Shown here one piece after another: positions 7,435 to 15,748 of a stretch of DNA of 64,000 nt. The notes below the pieces were generated by a model that saw only the letters and a list, made by a program, of their open reading frames with translations, ran no database searches and had not been told where the DNA came from. Source of the stretch: Muribaculum sp. GTDB taxonomy: Bacteria > Bacillota > Clostridia > Lachnospirales > Lachnospiraceae. The stretch's first letter is position 1. Every line of letters begins with the position of its first letter. The stretch covers positions 1-64,000 of the forward strand of contig JAMPHH010000006.1 in assembly GCA_023663505.1 (NCBI GenBank). The letters run 5' to 3'. A program made the position numbers and the translations under genes.

Positions 7435-7510
7435 GCGAATATTGTGCCTGCACAATGCGTAAAAACGCATGAAAATTCGCAGGTTACGGAAAGGCATGGT
7501 GATTATTATG
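7435..7510 (+). repeat. structured leader repeat family B, copy B1
   Basis: The outer pair GCGAAT...ATTCGC encloses two perfect hairpins, TTGTGC-CT-GCACAA and TGCGT-AAAA-ACGCA, so a three-way junction can form. It is followed by AGGTTACGGAAAGGCATGG and TATTATG. An internal ATG (7469) opens a 14-codon frame, MKIRRLRKGMVIIM, which runs in frame into the DUF4261 gene. Related copies lie at 13185, 34659, 34738 and 36044. Confidence 0.8.
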
Positions 7511-8614
7511 ATAGAATCGGATAAGAGCAAGATTGACAATGCGGTAAGCCAACTGGAGGAGTGGCTGAGTGACCCGAGGGAGTTGGGGAAAAAGCCTTCC
7601 AAGGTCGAGTATGTGGAGTCCTTTGAGGACGAGGACGGCATAAGCTGTATGATTTTTAAATTCAAGAAATCCATGCTTTCCAAGTGGCTGCTCGGAATTG
7701 TCAGCGATTCCGGCGTGTTCAGCGACATGAAGGAATTTGACGAGGGCAGGGCGAGACAGGACGCCGAGGAATGTCTGACCTTTCTCAAAAATTATTGGAA
7801 GAATCTCGCGGCGAAGCAGGCGGGGACGGAGAATCAGGAATATGAGGGGCATAAGGGCGCTTTCGCTGGCTTCATACTCTTGTCGGACAAGTCTTGGGAT
7901 AAGGAGCAGTTCAAGCGGGACTTGAAGGCGGATTGGGGGATCGACCCCGAGTATGACGAGGGCGATGACAGCTATGACAGGGAAGGCGACGGGTGCGACG
8001 CCATGCTCTTTGAATTGGGAAGTCAGCGTGTTGTATTGGGCTATATGAACGTCCCCGTGCCGGGCGGGGAAGCGGAGGAGAACGCGGCGTATAATTATAT
8101 GTGGCAGGAGGCCGTGGAGGTGACTAAGACGCATCAGGCACAGATCATGGTGGCTGTCTTGGGGGAGCATCGGGATATAAAGCAGGACGGATTGCTTTTT
8201 GTGAAGCTGGTGTCGAGTCTCTGCAAGCAGCCTAACGCGATCGGCGTCTACGCCAACGGCGTGGTGTACGAGCCCAAGTTTTATTTTGCAATGAAGGAGT
8301 TTATCGAAAACGGAATGTATCCGCTGATGGGCGTGGTGTGGTTTGGAATGCTGCGCTCGGAAAAGGGGATTAACCTGTATACCCTTGGAATGGATTCATT
8401 TGGCAAGGCTGAGATGGAGATTTTGGACGTGACGGGAGATTTCTCGGACGCAAGGGATTTCCTGACCAATATTGCGGGCTACTGCATCGATCAGGACGTG
8501 GTGCTCCATGACGGGGAGACCATTGGGCTGACCGCCGACCAACGCTGCAGAATCACCAAGAGTCCCGGAGTCAGCGTGGAGGGCGAGACCTTGAAGATTG
8601 CTTACAGCGAGTAG
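7508..8614 (+). CDS. DUF4261-family protein
   Basis: The 368-residue soluble protein has features I associate with DUF4261: an N-terminal segment with FAGFILLSDKSWDKEQFKRD and W-G-I, then MLFELGSQRVVLGYMNVPVP. A central AQIMVAVLG and a C-terminal NPxG-like part follow. Function unknown; family members occur near immunity and secretion genes. I place the start at the ATG ending repeat B1, preceded by GGTGAT; in-frame ATGs at 7496 and 7469 lie inside the repeat. Residues 155-170 are a charged Asp/Glu/Gly stretch. It converges with the ABC transporter genes with no clear terminator between. Confidence 0.65.
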   Translation: MIESDKSKIDNAVSQLEEWLSDPRELGKKPSKVEYVESFEDEDGISCMIFKFKKSMLSKWLLGIVSDSGVFSDMKEFDEGRARQDAEECLTFLKNYWKNLAAKQAGTENQEYEGHKGAFAGFILLSDKSWDKEQFKRDLKADWGIDPEYDEGDDSYDREGDGCDAMLFELGSQRVVLGYMNVPVPGGEAEENAAYNYMWQEAVEVTKTHQAQIMVAVLGEHRDIKQDGLLFVKLVSSLCKQPNAIGVYANGVVYEPKFYFAMKEFIENGMYPLMGVVWFGMLRSEKGINLYTLGMDSFGKAEMEILDVTGDFSDARDFLTNIAGYCIDQDVVLHDGETIGLTADQRCRITKSPGVSVEGETLKIAYSE

Positions 8615-8657
8615 GCGGCAGACAGCCGAATGTGAATCTGCGTGTCTTGTGCGGGCG

Positions 8658-9386
8658 TTACATATCCTTTTTGTTCAGAATATTGCTGCCGAGCAGCGTG
8701 AAGAACGTGATATAAAGAACGCATGTTATTACAAAGGGGACATATCCTGATTTCATCAGCTCCTGCGGGGAGTTGGAGTTCATGCCGTATGCCATGAGCG
8801 AGTAGAGCCAGATATGTCCCAAATCCTTTGCCAGAAAGACAAGTCCGGAGAGCCCGCCGCACAGGGCGATCGCCACGGGGAGGGCAAAGCTCCTGATAAA
8901 GAGGGAGATGGTCAGTTGGAGCGACGCCATGACGATGCCGCCCAGTGTACCGAACAGACACCAGATGATCAGCTCCCTGAGGGGGAGCGGTGCGCTCATG
9001 CCGATCAGCTTGCCCGACAGGACGAAAAGCAGACCGATCCAGAGCTCGCTGAGCAGGATCATCAGACCCGCGCAGGCAAGCTTGGCGATGAATATTTTGT
9101 GCTTGGACACGGGCAGGGACAGCACCTTGTTCCAATTATGACAGTTCTCCTCAAGACGCATGATGTAGGAGCAGTAGATGCCCACCATGATGGGCAGGAA
9201 GAAATAGTCCGTAAACAGTGTGTGCTGTGTCCAAAGGCTGTACCATTCGCTCTGGAGGATCTCTATATTGCCCAGATAGTTGAGCGTCCCCAAGAGGGCG
9301 GGAATGATCGGCATGAATAGGAACGCCAGCCAGATGGGGGTGCGTTTTAATTTCTTGGTCTCTGTTTTGATTAATTTGAATATCAT
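8658..9386 (-). CDS. ABC-2 type permease, LanE/LanG-like
   Basis: The 242-residue protein has six hydrophobic segments and begins MIFKLIKTETKKLKRTPIW, typical of lantibiotic-immunity permeases (LanE/LanG, MutE). It is the last gene of a three-gene set ATPase-permease-permease. With the other permease and the ATPase it should form an exporter expelling membrane-active peptides. I start at 9386; the longer frame to 9425 overlaps the upstream gene and is not membrane-like. No lantibiotic precursor gene is visible, so this is probably self-standing resistance. Confidence 0.75.
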   Translation of the reverse strand: MIFKLIKTETKKLKRTPIWLAFLFMPIIPALLGTLNYLGNIEILQSEWYSLWTQHTLFTDYFFLPIMVGIYCSYIMRLEENCHNWNKVLSLPVSKHKIFIAKLACAGLMILLSELWIGLLFVLSGKLIGMSAPLPLRELIIWCLFGTLGGIVMASLQLTISLFIRSFALPVAIALCGGLSGLVFLAKDLGHIWLYSLMAYGMNSNSPQELMKSGYVPFVITCVLYITFFTLLGSNILNKKDM

Positions 9387-9390
9387 ATGC

Positions 9391-10164
9391 TTAAAGCTCC
9401 TTTCGACAGAAAATCTTTTTCCCAATCAGGTAAATCCCTATGGTCAGGGCAATCAAGACGCCAAATGACGTCCAATCATATCCCATATGCTCCATATATG
9501 CGTAGGTGTAGCGGGTTTCCTTGGTGTAGCCATACATTCCCACAAACTGTAACGCCCCATAGTAGCCCCAGATGACCGTGCGCCGAAGAAGCGGATATTG
9601 GGGCAGGAACATGGTGAACAGTCCGACAAATTCCCCGAGAATCCCCGTGAAGAAGGGCACGGCGGGATTCTTGAAAATCATGGAGAGCGCATGCTGAAAG
9701 CAGTACACGGCGGCAGTCGGGGTCAGGGTAAAGAGGAGATAGAGCAGATAAAGGCTGATTGGACAGCTTCCCCTGAACCCGTAAAGCGCGCCGTAAATAA
9801 TCGTCGCCGCCCAGAACAGTATTACACAGGACTGTGTGATAAGCATACCGTAGAGCAGCTTGGCGTCATAGAGCCTGCCCCTAGGGGTCAGGGTGCAGAT
9901 CAGCTTGAGACAGCTCCCCTTGTGCTCTAAATCGCAGAGCCTTGAGGCGATGATGACAGATAGCAGGGGGAAGAATATGCTGTTGATCAGGGGGAACTGG
10001 TAGAGGACGACATACCAGCCGTTTTGCAGCATGAACTCCCTTGCATCTCCCGATTTGTGGTCATAAAATGCCCATACGCAGGCGATGGCTGTCACAAACA
10101 GCGCGCTCAGGATAATGTGGCGTCTATTGGTTTTCAGGTATTCGCATTTTAATAATTTTCTCAT
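9391..10164 (-). CDS. ABC-2 type permease, LanE/LanG-like
   Basis: The 257-residue protein has six hydrophobic segments, with a start MRKLLKCEYLKTNRRHII and a large loop after the first helix. It resembles the other permease only in plan, as in LanE/LanG pairs. Its ATG overlaps the ATPase stop (10161-10164), so the two are translationally coupled. It is separated from the next permease by 4 nt. Confidence 0.75.
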   Translation of the reverse strand: MRKLLKCEYLKTNRRHIILSALFVTAIACVWAFYDHKSGDAREFMLQNGWYVVLYQFPLINSIFFPLLSVIIASRLCDLEHKGSCLKLICTLTPRGRLYDAKLLYGMLITQSCVILFWAATIIYGALYGFRGSCPISLYLLYLLFTLTPTAAVYCFQHALSMIFKNPAVPFFTGILGEFVGLFTMFLPQYPLLRRTVIWGYYGALQFVGMYGYTKETRYTYAYMEHMGYDWTSFGVLIALTIGIYLIGKKIFCRKEL

Positions 10165-10895
10165 AAGCTCATGTCCTTTCCTGTGAGGTCAAGGAAGATC
10201 TCCTCCAAGCTTTTACCGGAATCAAGCCTGTGCAGCTCCTCCAGAGCACCCTGATACTTCATCTTGCCGTTGGCGATGATCCCGATATCGTCCACAAGCT
10301 GGTCAATCTCGGAGAGCAGGTGGCTTGAGACGATCACTGTCATGCCGTATTTGGCGGGGAGGGAGCGGATAAGCTCGCGCATCTCCTGAATGCCCGCGGG
10401 GTCGAGACCGTTGGTGGGTTCGTCCAGAATCAGAAGCTTGGGGAAAGCCAGAAGCGCGCCCGCAAGCCCCAAACGCTGCTTCATGCCGAGGGAGTAGGCG
10501 GCGGTACGCTTTCCCTCCTGTCTGTCTAAGCGGACAATCCGTAATACCTCGTCGATATTGCTGTCGGGAAGGTCTAAGATCATGGAGCAGATCTTCAGAT
10601 TTTCCCTTGCGGTCAGATTGCCGTAATAGGAGGGGGACTCGATCAGAGAGCCGATATTCTGCAGGGTTTCTATGCGGTTTTGGGCGTTGCAGGGTCTCCC
10701 GAAGATGGAGATCTGTCCGGCGGTGGGGTTGACCAAGCCGAGCAGCATCTTGAGCGTGGTGGACTTGCCCGCGCCGTTTGGTCCTAGGAATCCGTAGATT
10801 CTGCCCTCGCGGACGGACATGTCGAGATTGCTCACGGGATAGAGCTGCCCGTATTTTTTGGTGAGACCTGTTGTTTTCACGATTTCCTGTTGCAT
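10161..10895 (-). CDS. ABC transporter ATPase, LanF/BcrA-like
   Basis: The 244-residue ATPase has Walker A GPNGAGKST, a Q-loop region NIGSLIESPSYYGNLTA and a signature in YSLGMKQRLGLA. Walker B is LLILDEPTNGLDP and the H-switch is in VIVSSHLLSEI. The SLIESPSYYGNLT stretch is typical of the lantibiotic/bacitracin protection subfamily. It heads the operon and diverges from the two-component genes, with phased direct repeats upstream (10973-11000). Confidence 0.85.
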   Translation of the reverse strand: MQQEIVKTTGLTKKYGQLYPVSNLDMSVREGRIYGFLGPNGAGKSTTLKMLLGLVNPTAGQISIFGRPCNAQNRIETLQNIGSLIESPSYYGNLTARENLKICSMILDLPDSNIDEVLRIVRLDRQEGKRTAAYSLGMKQRLGLAGALLAFPKLLILDEPTNGLDPAGIQEMRELIRSLPAKYGMTVIVSSHLLSEIDQLVDDIGIIANGKMKYQGALEELHRLDSGKSLEEIFLDLTGKDMSL

Positions 10896-10972
10896 GATTT
10901 TCTTTTACCTCACTTTCTTTTTGTGTAACAGTGCAGTGCAAGATACAGCTTAGCGCATAGGGATTGCAATAA

Positions 10973-11000
10973 GCTTAAAATATCCTTACGGCAACCTTAA
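10973..11000. promoter_or_regulatory. three direct repeats phased at 11 bp, candidate response-regulator sites
   Basis: GCTTAA (10973), CCTTAC (10984) and CCTTAA (10995) start exactly 11 bp apart. OmpR/VanR-type regulators bind direct repeats with this helical spacing. They lie 78-105 nt upstream of the ATPase start. An inverted copy TTAAGG lies at 11037-11042 on the regulator side. Control of the transporter by the neighbouring response regulator is inferred. No consensus -35/-10 pair was obvious in this 252-nt gap. Confidence 0.5.
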
Positions 11001-11147
11001 ATCTGTAAAAAAGACAGACTTGCTCTTTCAATTATTTTAAGGTAGTGTTATTTTTGTAATAGGAACAGTGATAACAGTTCAATGGAAGGTCGGGCTGTAT
11101 CCGAAGCGACAGGCTCAAAATTATCTGTCAGGAAGCGGGGAGTGGGC

Positions 11148-11864
11148 ATGAAGGATCTGTATAATAAGAAAATCTTGATCGTTGATGACGAGCCTGAGCT
11201 GTTGAAAATGGTGGAAGGCGCATTGTTCCAAGCGGGCTTCTATAATATCAGGACAGCCGTCTGCTGCAGGGAGGCGCAGGAGATTGCAAGGACACAGCCG
11301 GTCGCCCTCTTTCTGCTTGACGTGAATCTGCCTGACGGGAATGGGTTTATGCTGTATCAGGAGCTGCGAAGGTATTCCGATGCTCCCGTGGTGTTTCTCA
11401 CGGCGAGAGATGCGGGGGAGGATCGGATTCGCGGACTGGATATGGGGGCGGACGACTATATTGTGAAGCCCTTTCTCATGGAGGAGATGGTGCTTCGGGT
11501 GAAGGCGCTGCTTCGCAGGACTTACGGAATACAGCAAAAGGAGTCGGGCTTCTGGCTGGGCGAGCGGTATGTGGATTTCGAGCGGGCGGCTGTACTTGCG
11601 GGGGGGAAGGAGATTCCCCTGACAGCCAAGGAATATATCCTGCTTGCGAAGCTTCGGGAGAATCACGGACGCATCGTGACCAATGACGGGCTGTGTCTGG
11701 CGGCTTGGGGAGAGGATTATTACGGGCATGAAAACACGCTGATGGTGCATATCAGGAGGCTTCGCAAGAAGCTTGAGGAGAACCCTTCTGCGCCGAGATA
11801 TCTGATTACAGTGAAAGGGCTTGGATACAAGCTGGTGAACGGGAATGAAGAAGCTGGCGTTTAG
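11148..11864 (+). CDS. OmpR/VanR-family response regulator, CprR/SpaR-like
   Basis: The 238-residue protein has a receiver (acidic DDE near 12-14, phospho-acceptor Asp in LFLLDVNLPDGNGF, Thr in VFLTARDAGED, Lys in DDYIVKPF). A winged helix follows (LTAKEYILLAKLRENHGRIV and the wing ITVKGLGYKLV). I start at ATG 11148 after GGGGAG; the longer frame from 11082 lacks a ribosome site. It overlaps the kinase start by 20 nt. Divergent LanFEG-type transporter genes indicate that it controls peptide resistance, as in known CprRK modules. Confidence 0.85.
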   Translation: MKDLYNKKILIVDDEPELLKMVEGALFQAGFYNIRTAVCCREAQEIARTQPVALFLLDVNLPDGNGFMLYQELRRYSDAPVVFLTARDAGEDRIRGLDMGADDYIVKPFLMEEMVLRVKALLRRTYGIQQKESGFWLGERYVDFERAAVLAGGKEIPLTAKEYILLAKLRENHGRIVTNDGLCLAAWGEDYYGHENTLMVHIRRLRKKLEENPSAPRYLITVKGLGYKLVNGNEEAGV

Positions 11865-13182
11865 GATTTTTATATCCTTTTCCTTTATGGCTGCGGTGGT
11901 CGCCACCGTGCTTTTGGTGGTGAATCTGTTTGGAATCGTATTTATCGGTATGGATAGGGCGTATACCAAGGGAAGCTCGCCGACGCGGCTGCTGATGCAG
12001 GTCGAGAACGCCTTGGAATGTACGCAGGAGGGGATCGGGCTGCGGGAGGAGGTGGAGCTGCCGGAGGGTCATTGGTGTATCCTTTTGGACGACGCGGGGG
12101 ATATCGTATGGTCACTCAATCAGCCGGAGGATATTCCGCTGCATTATTCTATCAAGGATATCGCAAGGATTACCCGTTGGTATTTGAATGATTATCCGGT
12201 ATATGTCCGAATCGAGGAGTATGGTCTGCTGATACTGGGGATACCCAAGTTCTCCGTGGGCAAATATAATCTGGACTATTCCATGGAATGGTTTAACACT
12301 CTGTTTGAGAGGATTGGGCAGATTGTCGGGCTGAATTTGATACTTGCGCTTGTACTTGCGTTCGTGTTGGGGATTCATTTTTATGGGAAGCTGCGTCAGC
12401 TTGTGGGAGGGGTGCAGGATCTGCGGGACGAGAAGGAGGTGCGGCTTCCCGAGAAGGGGATCTTTAAGGAGCTTGCGAGGAGCCTGAACGAAACCTCGGG
12501 GAGCATACAGCGGAAGAACAGGCAGCTTGCCATACGGGACACCGCCAGACAGAATTGGACGGCGGGCATCTCCCACGATATCCGTACCCCTCTTGCGGTG
12601 CTGATGGGGAATGCGGAGGCTCTCGAGCATGACGAGTCGCTGCCCGAGGAGGCGAGACAGAGGTGCGCCGCCATTGTCAGGCAGAGTATGCGGGTGAAAC
12701 AGATGGTGGAGGATTTGAACCTGATATCCTCACTGGAATATGATATGCAGTCCGAGCGCAAGAAGCCTGTGAAGCTCTGTCCCATGATTCGCGGTATTGT
12801 GACGGATATGCTCAACGGCGGGTTGTCGGAGGGCTTTGAGATCGAGCTTGACCTGCGGTTTGAGGGGGCGGTGGTCATGGGGGACGAGTCCCTGCTGGAG
12901 CGGGCGGTCTTTAATATCATTCACAATGCCGTCAGTCACAACCCTGAGGGCTGTCAAATCCATATCAGTGAATATAGGGAGGGGGATATGGCGGTTATCT
13001 GTGTGCGGGACAATGGCGCGGGTGTGCCGGAGGAGGTGCTTGCCAATATGGACAAGATGCCGCGCAGTACGCATGGAATCGGACTGCCCTTGGTCTGGAG
13101 GATCGCGCGCGTCCACGGGGGGCGGTTTGTGGGATATAATGATGGGGGATTCTGCGGGAGACTGGAGCTGCCTTGGAGATAA
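11845..13182 (+). CDS. sensor histidine kinase, CprK/SpaK-like
   Basis: The 445-residue kinase has membrane segments at about 7-31 and 150-172. Between them is an extracytoplasmic domain of roughly 115 residues with WYLNDYPVYVRIEEYGLLIL and PKFSVGKY, a pattern seen in lantibiotic-sensing kinases. The catalytic part shows HDIRTPL, NIIHNAVSHNP, RDNGAGVPEE and HGIGLPLVWRI. The G2 box is short but present. Signal inferred: cationic antimicrobial peptides. It ends 3 nt before repeat B2, whose first hairpin may serve as a terminator. Confidence 0.85.
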   Translation: MKKLAFRIFISFSFMAAVVATVLLVVNLFGIVFIGMDRAYTKGSSPTRLLMQVENALECTQEGIGLREEVELPEGHWCILLDDAGDIVWSLNQPEDIPLHYSIKDIARITRWYLNDYPVYVRIEEYGLLILGIPKFSVGKYNLDYSMEWFNTLFERIGQIVGLNLILALVLAFVLGIHFYGKLRQLVGGVQDLRDEKEVRLPEKGIFKELARSLNETSGSIQRKNRQLAIRDTARQNWTAGISHDIRTPLAVLMGNAEALEHDESLPEEARQRCAAIVRQSMRVKQMVEDLNLISSLEYDMQSERKKPVKLCPMIRGIVTDMLNGGLSEGFEIELDLRFEGAVVMGDESLLERAVFNIIHNAVSHNPEGCQIHISEYREGDMAVICVRDNGAGVPEEVLANMDKMPRSTHGIGLPLVWRIARVHGGRFVGYNDGGFCGRLELPWR

Positions 13183-13184
13183 TA

Positions 13185-13265
13185 GGTTGAAAAATAAATT
13201 TTTCAACCGCGAATTTGTGCCTGCGGCCCAAAGTTCGCAGATTGCGGAAAGAATGGGGATTAGGT
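13185..13265 (+). repeat. structured leader repeat family B, copy B2 (short form)
   Basis: It opens with the perfect 11-bp hairpin GGTTGAAAAAT-AA-ATTTTTCAACC (13185-13208). A second stem GCGAATTTG...CAAAGTTCGC follows, then GATTGCGGAAAGAATGGGGATTAG. It lacks the two inner hairpins of B1/B4/B5. Copies B3 and B4 show compensating changes in the first stem. It lies between the kinase and the AbiE promoter. Confidence 0.75.
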
Positions 13266-13281
13266 TATTAAACACAATTAG

Positions 13282-13332
13282 TTGACATATATAAGTTTCA
13301 TTGTTATAATTAGTTTCACTACGGTAGTGAAA
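13282..13332 (+). promoter_or_regulatory. consensus promoter and operator of the AbiE operon
   Basis: TTGACA (13282-13287), a 17-nt spacer and TATAAT (13305-13310) match consensus exactly. Directly downstream is a perfect 19-bp palindrome, TTTCACTAC-G-GTAGTGAAA (13314-13332), covering the expected transcription start. AbiEi antitoxins are known to repress their operon through inverted repeats, so this is the likely operator. The TTG of the -35 box is in frame with the antitoxin but cannot be its start. Confidence 0.8.
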
Positions 13333-13344
13333 GCGGTGATTGGA

Positions 13345-14367
13345 GTGAAAATAAATAGAATTGGATTAGAATGCGTAGAAAATAAGTTTTTAAAGATTCC
13401 TAATATTCAGAGGTATGAGGTTGTCCGTAGAACAGATGATGGTTTTATTGCCTTGGTGGAGATGGAAGACGGATATGAATTTCATATAAATGCCTGCTTT
13501 ATGAATAGGGTGTTTCCGTCTACCATTATGGACCTGATTAAAAAGCAGGATAAAAGTCAGGGAGTCAGTATTTTGGTTGCTCCATATATTTCGGAGCGCA
13601 CTGCGCAAATATGTGAAGACAAAGGAATGGGTTATTTCGATTATGCCGGAAATTGTTGGTTTGTAGGTCATTCTATCTTTTTGTCAGAGAAAGGAAATAA
13701 GAATCAGCAGCCGAAAGAACATAAGGCAGTGTCTATATTTGAAAGGTCATCGGTTGTATCTTCATTTATTTTGCGTGAGCTTTTTGCAGATGTAACTAAG
13801 ATATGGAGGCTGAAATATTTAGCCGAAAAGGTAGATTGTAGTATTGGTCAGGTATCTAAGCTGATGAATTTTCTGGTAGAAAACGCATGGGCAGAAAAGG
13901 TGTACAGTGGTTATAGAATGATTGATTCGGAGTCTCTTTTGTTGGAATGGAGCAAAGGCTATGGAAAAAAGAAAATGACAGTCTGCCCATGTTATAGTCT
14001 GGACAATATTTCTGTTATTGAAGATAATTTAAAGCAATTAAAGAAAGATATGGGAATTGATTCGTATCTCACCGGATTGTCCGGTGGGGCGCGCTATGCT
14101 CCGGTGGTTCGTTATAATAAGGTGCATGTATACATTGCACCGGAGGATATTCAGGAAGCAATTAATTATTTAGACGTGAAGGAAGTAAGCAGTGGTGCGA
14201 ATGTGCTTATTTTTCCATTAGAGAATGATTCTTATATCAGGGATTATAGAGTGATTGGCGAGTCCGTAGTAGTGTCCCCGCTGCAAATATATTTGGATTG
14301 TATGCAGATAAAGGGAAGGGGAGAAGAAATGGCGGAGGCGGTTTTGAGGAAGGAGATTATTAAGTGA
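13345..14367 (+). CDS. AbiEi-like antitoxin of a type IV toxin-antitoxin system
   Basis: The 340-residue protein has an internal helix-turn-helix around 155-185 (LKYLAEKVDCSIGQVSKLMN) and a C-terminal part with GLSGGARYAPVVRY. I assign it to AbiEi from this plan and from the nucleotidyltransferase gene that overlaps its end. The start is probably GTG 13345 after GGTGAT; GTG 13336 is possible. In AbiE systems this protein represses the operon and counters the toxin without stable contact. Codons are clearly more A/T-rich than in the two-component genes, suggesting transfer. Family assignment less certain than the toxin's. Confidence 0.7.
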   Translation: MKINRIGLECVENKFLKIPNIQRYEVVRRTDDGFIALVEMEDGYEFHINACFMNRVFPSTIMDLIKKQDKSQGVSILVAPYISERTAQICEDKGMGYFDYAGNCWFVGHSIFLSEKGNKNQQPKEHKAVSIFERSSVVSSFILRELFADVTKIWRLKYLAEKVDCSIGQVSKLMNFLVENAWAEKVYSGYRMIDSESLLLEWSKGYGKKKMTVCPCYSLDNISVIEDNLKQLKKDMGIDSYLTGLSGGARYAPVVRYNKVHVYIAPEDIQEAINYLDVKEVSSGANVLIFPLENDSYIRDYRVIGESVVVSPLQIYLDCMQIKGRGEEMAEAVLRKEIIK

Positions 14368-15194
14368 CAAAGGATAAGGATTTGAAAAGCAGTGCGGACT
14401 ATTCGGAAGGTCAGAAAAGAGCTGCACATAGAGTTCTTGTGGAATTGGTTAATATCTTTCGGGAATATGAGGAGGAGATTCGTGTGGTGGGAGGCTGGGT
14501 TCCGGATTTGATGTTCCCGGGAGAAGGACATGTAGGAAGCGTGGACGTTGATATTATGATTAATCATTTAACCTTGCATGATGAAGGCTACCGGAATATG
14601 TCACGAATATTAAAGGCAAATGGTTATGAGGAACATTCTGAAAAGTATTTTTCTTTTGTGAAAACGGTGGTTGTGGATGGCGTATCCTATGATGTAGACG
14701 TGGATATACTTGCGGGAATGTATGGGGGAACGCAGCCAAAGAAGAAAAGCCAACACGTACAAGGGATTAAGGCTTTAAAGGCTACCGGAGGAAATTTTGC
14801 ATTTGAATTTCCGGCTCAAAAAATAAATGTGGAAGCAGAGCGTCCGGACGGAGCGATAGATGTGGCTAATGTGAGTGTTGTGGCGGTAGTTCCTTACATA
14901 ATAATGAAAACGGCAGCAATGGGCAGAGGAAAGGCGAAGGATGCCTATGACATATATTTTATCATTAAGCATTATATCGGTGGAGTGAAAGAATTGGCAA
15001 AGGAGTTTGAACCTGTGAAGGGGCAAAAGCTTGTAACAGAGGCAAAAGAGAAGCTGGCAGGTAAATTTGCTTCAGAGAATCATGCCGGTTCAAGAGATGT
15101 GGCAGATTTTTTGGATTTGGAAGATAACGAGAGTATAGAAATGACGAAGCGAGATGCCTATGAACAAGTGCAGGCGTTATTAGGACTAATGTAG
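14364..15194 (+). CDS. AbiEii-like nucleotidyltransferase toxin
   Basis: The 276-residue protein has the DNA polymerase beta-type motif: GGW (residues 43-45) and SVDVD (59-63), the last giving the two metal-binding Asp. DVDVDIL supplies the third acidic residue. GRGKAKDAYDIYFI matches the AbiEii helical motif (KD..D). AbiEii/MenT-type toxins transfer nucleotides to RNA such as tRNA and arrest growth, giving abortive phage defence. GTG 14364 overlaps the antitoxin stop (GTGA), the coupling expected for such pairs. A/T-rich codons as in its partner. Confidence 0.8.
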   Translation: MTKDKDLKSSADYSEGQKRAAHRVLVELVNIFREYEEEIRVVGGWVPDLMFPGEGHVGSVDVDIMINHLTLHDEGYRNMSRILKANGYEEHSEKYFSFVKTVVVDGVSYDVDVDILAGMYGGTQPKKKSQHVQGIKALKATGGNFAFEFPAQKINVEAERPDGAIDVANVSVVAVVPYIIMKTAAMGRGKAKDAYDIYFIIKHYIGGVKELAKEFEPVKGQKLVTEAKEKLAGKFASENHAGSRDVADFLDLEDNESIEMTKRDAYEQVQALLGLM

Positions 15195-15273
15195 GTATTA
15201 AGATGTATTAATAAATCAGGATCAGCGGGAGAACCTATGACAATACGATACTTTGTTTTAAAGAGGTATGATT

Positions 15274-15627
15274 ATGGACGATATTTTCTATATGAGTCCT
15301 AAAAATATTGAAATAAAGGATATTGATGAAATTGCCCGCAGAATCAATGTGAAAAATACATTTATTCCTCAATCAAAGGATATTCTGACGGTTGAATATT
15401 GTGATGGGGTTATTGCGCAGTGGTTTTGCATGAGTCCGGAGGAATTTCGGGAATCAGAGGATATGAGGTTTTTGACAGAGCATAAAATAAAATCGATTTT
15501 CTGTATTGCTCATCATCAATATCATTTTTCATTCATATCGCTCCATTTAAAATTATTGCTGCAGGAGTATGGCGGTTGGATTGGGAGTGATGAGGACGGT
15601 TTTCAGCCTTTGATAACTCTTGCATGA
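15274..15627 (+). CDS. 117-residue hypothetical protein
   Basis: The protein begins MDDIFYMSPKNIEIKDIDEI, with a central VEYCDGVIAQWFCMSPEEF and an end YGGWIGSDEDGFQPL. It is soluble, acidic, A/T-rich like AbiE, and lies 79 nt after it. The ATG at 15274 has AGAGG 7 nt upstream; the ATG at 15268 is too close to it. The size and context would suit a small immunity-type protein, but I recognise no family. Confidence 0.55.
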   Translation: MDDIFYMSPKNIEIKDIDEIARRINVKNTFIPQSKDILTVEYCDGVIAQWFCMSPEEFRESEDMRFLTEHKIKSIFCIAHHQYHFSFISLHLKLLLQEYGGWIGSDEDGFQPLITLA

Positions 15628-15748
15628 AATTTACATTGCGGGAAATTTTGTATGATGATATGATAGGGGCGAGATATTCCGCTGTTAATTGGTCAGGAAG
15701 AAGACTCATGGAGGAAGGCGGCGGTGAAAAAGCATGAGGGAGGTACAA

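Noticed and set aside
13282..13344. Start of the AbiEi-like protein at TTG 13282
   Set aside because: This TTG is the first half of a perfect -35 box and lies upstream of the transcription start; the first 21 codons would not be transcribed.
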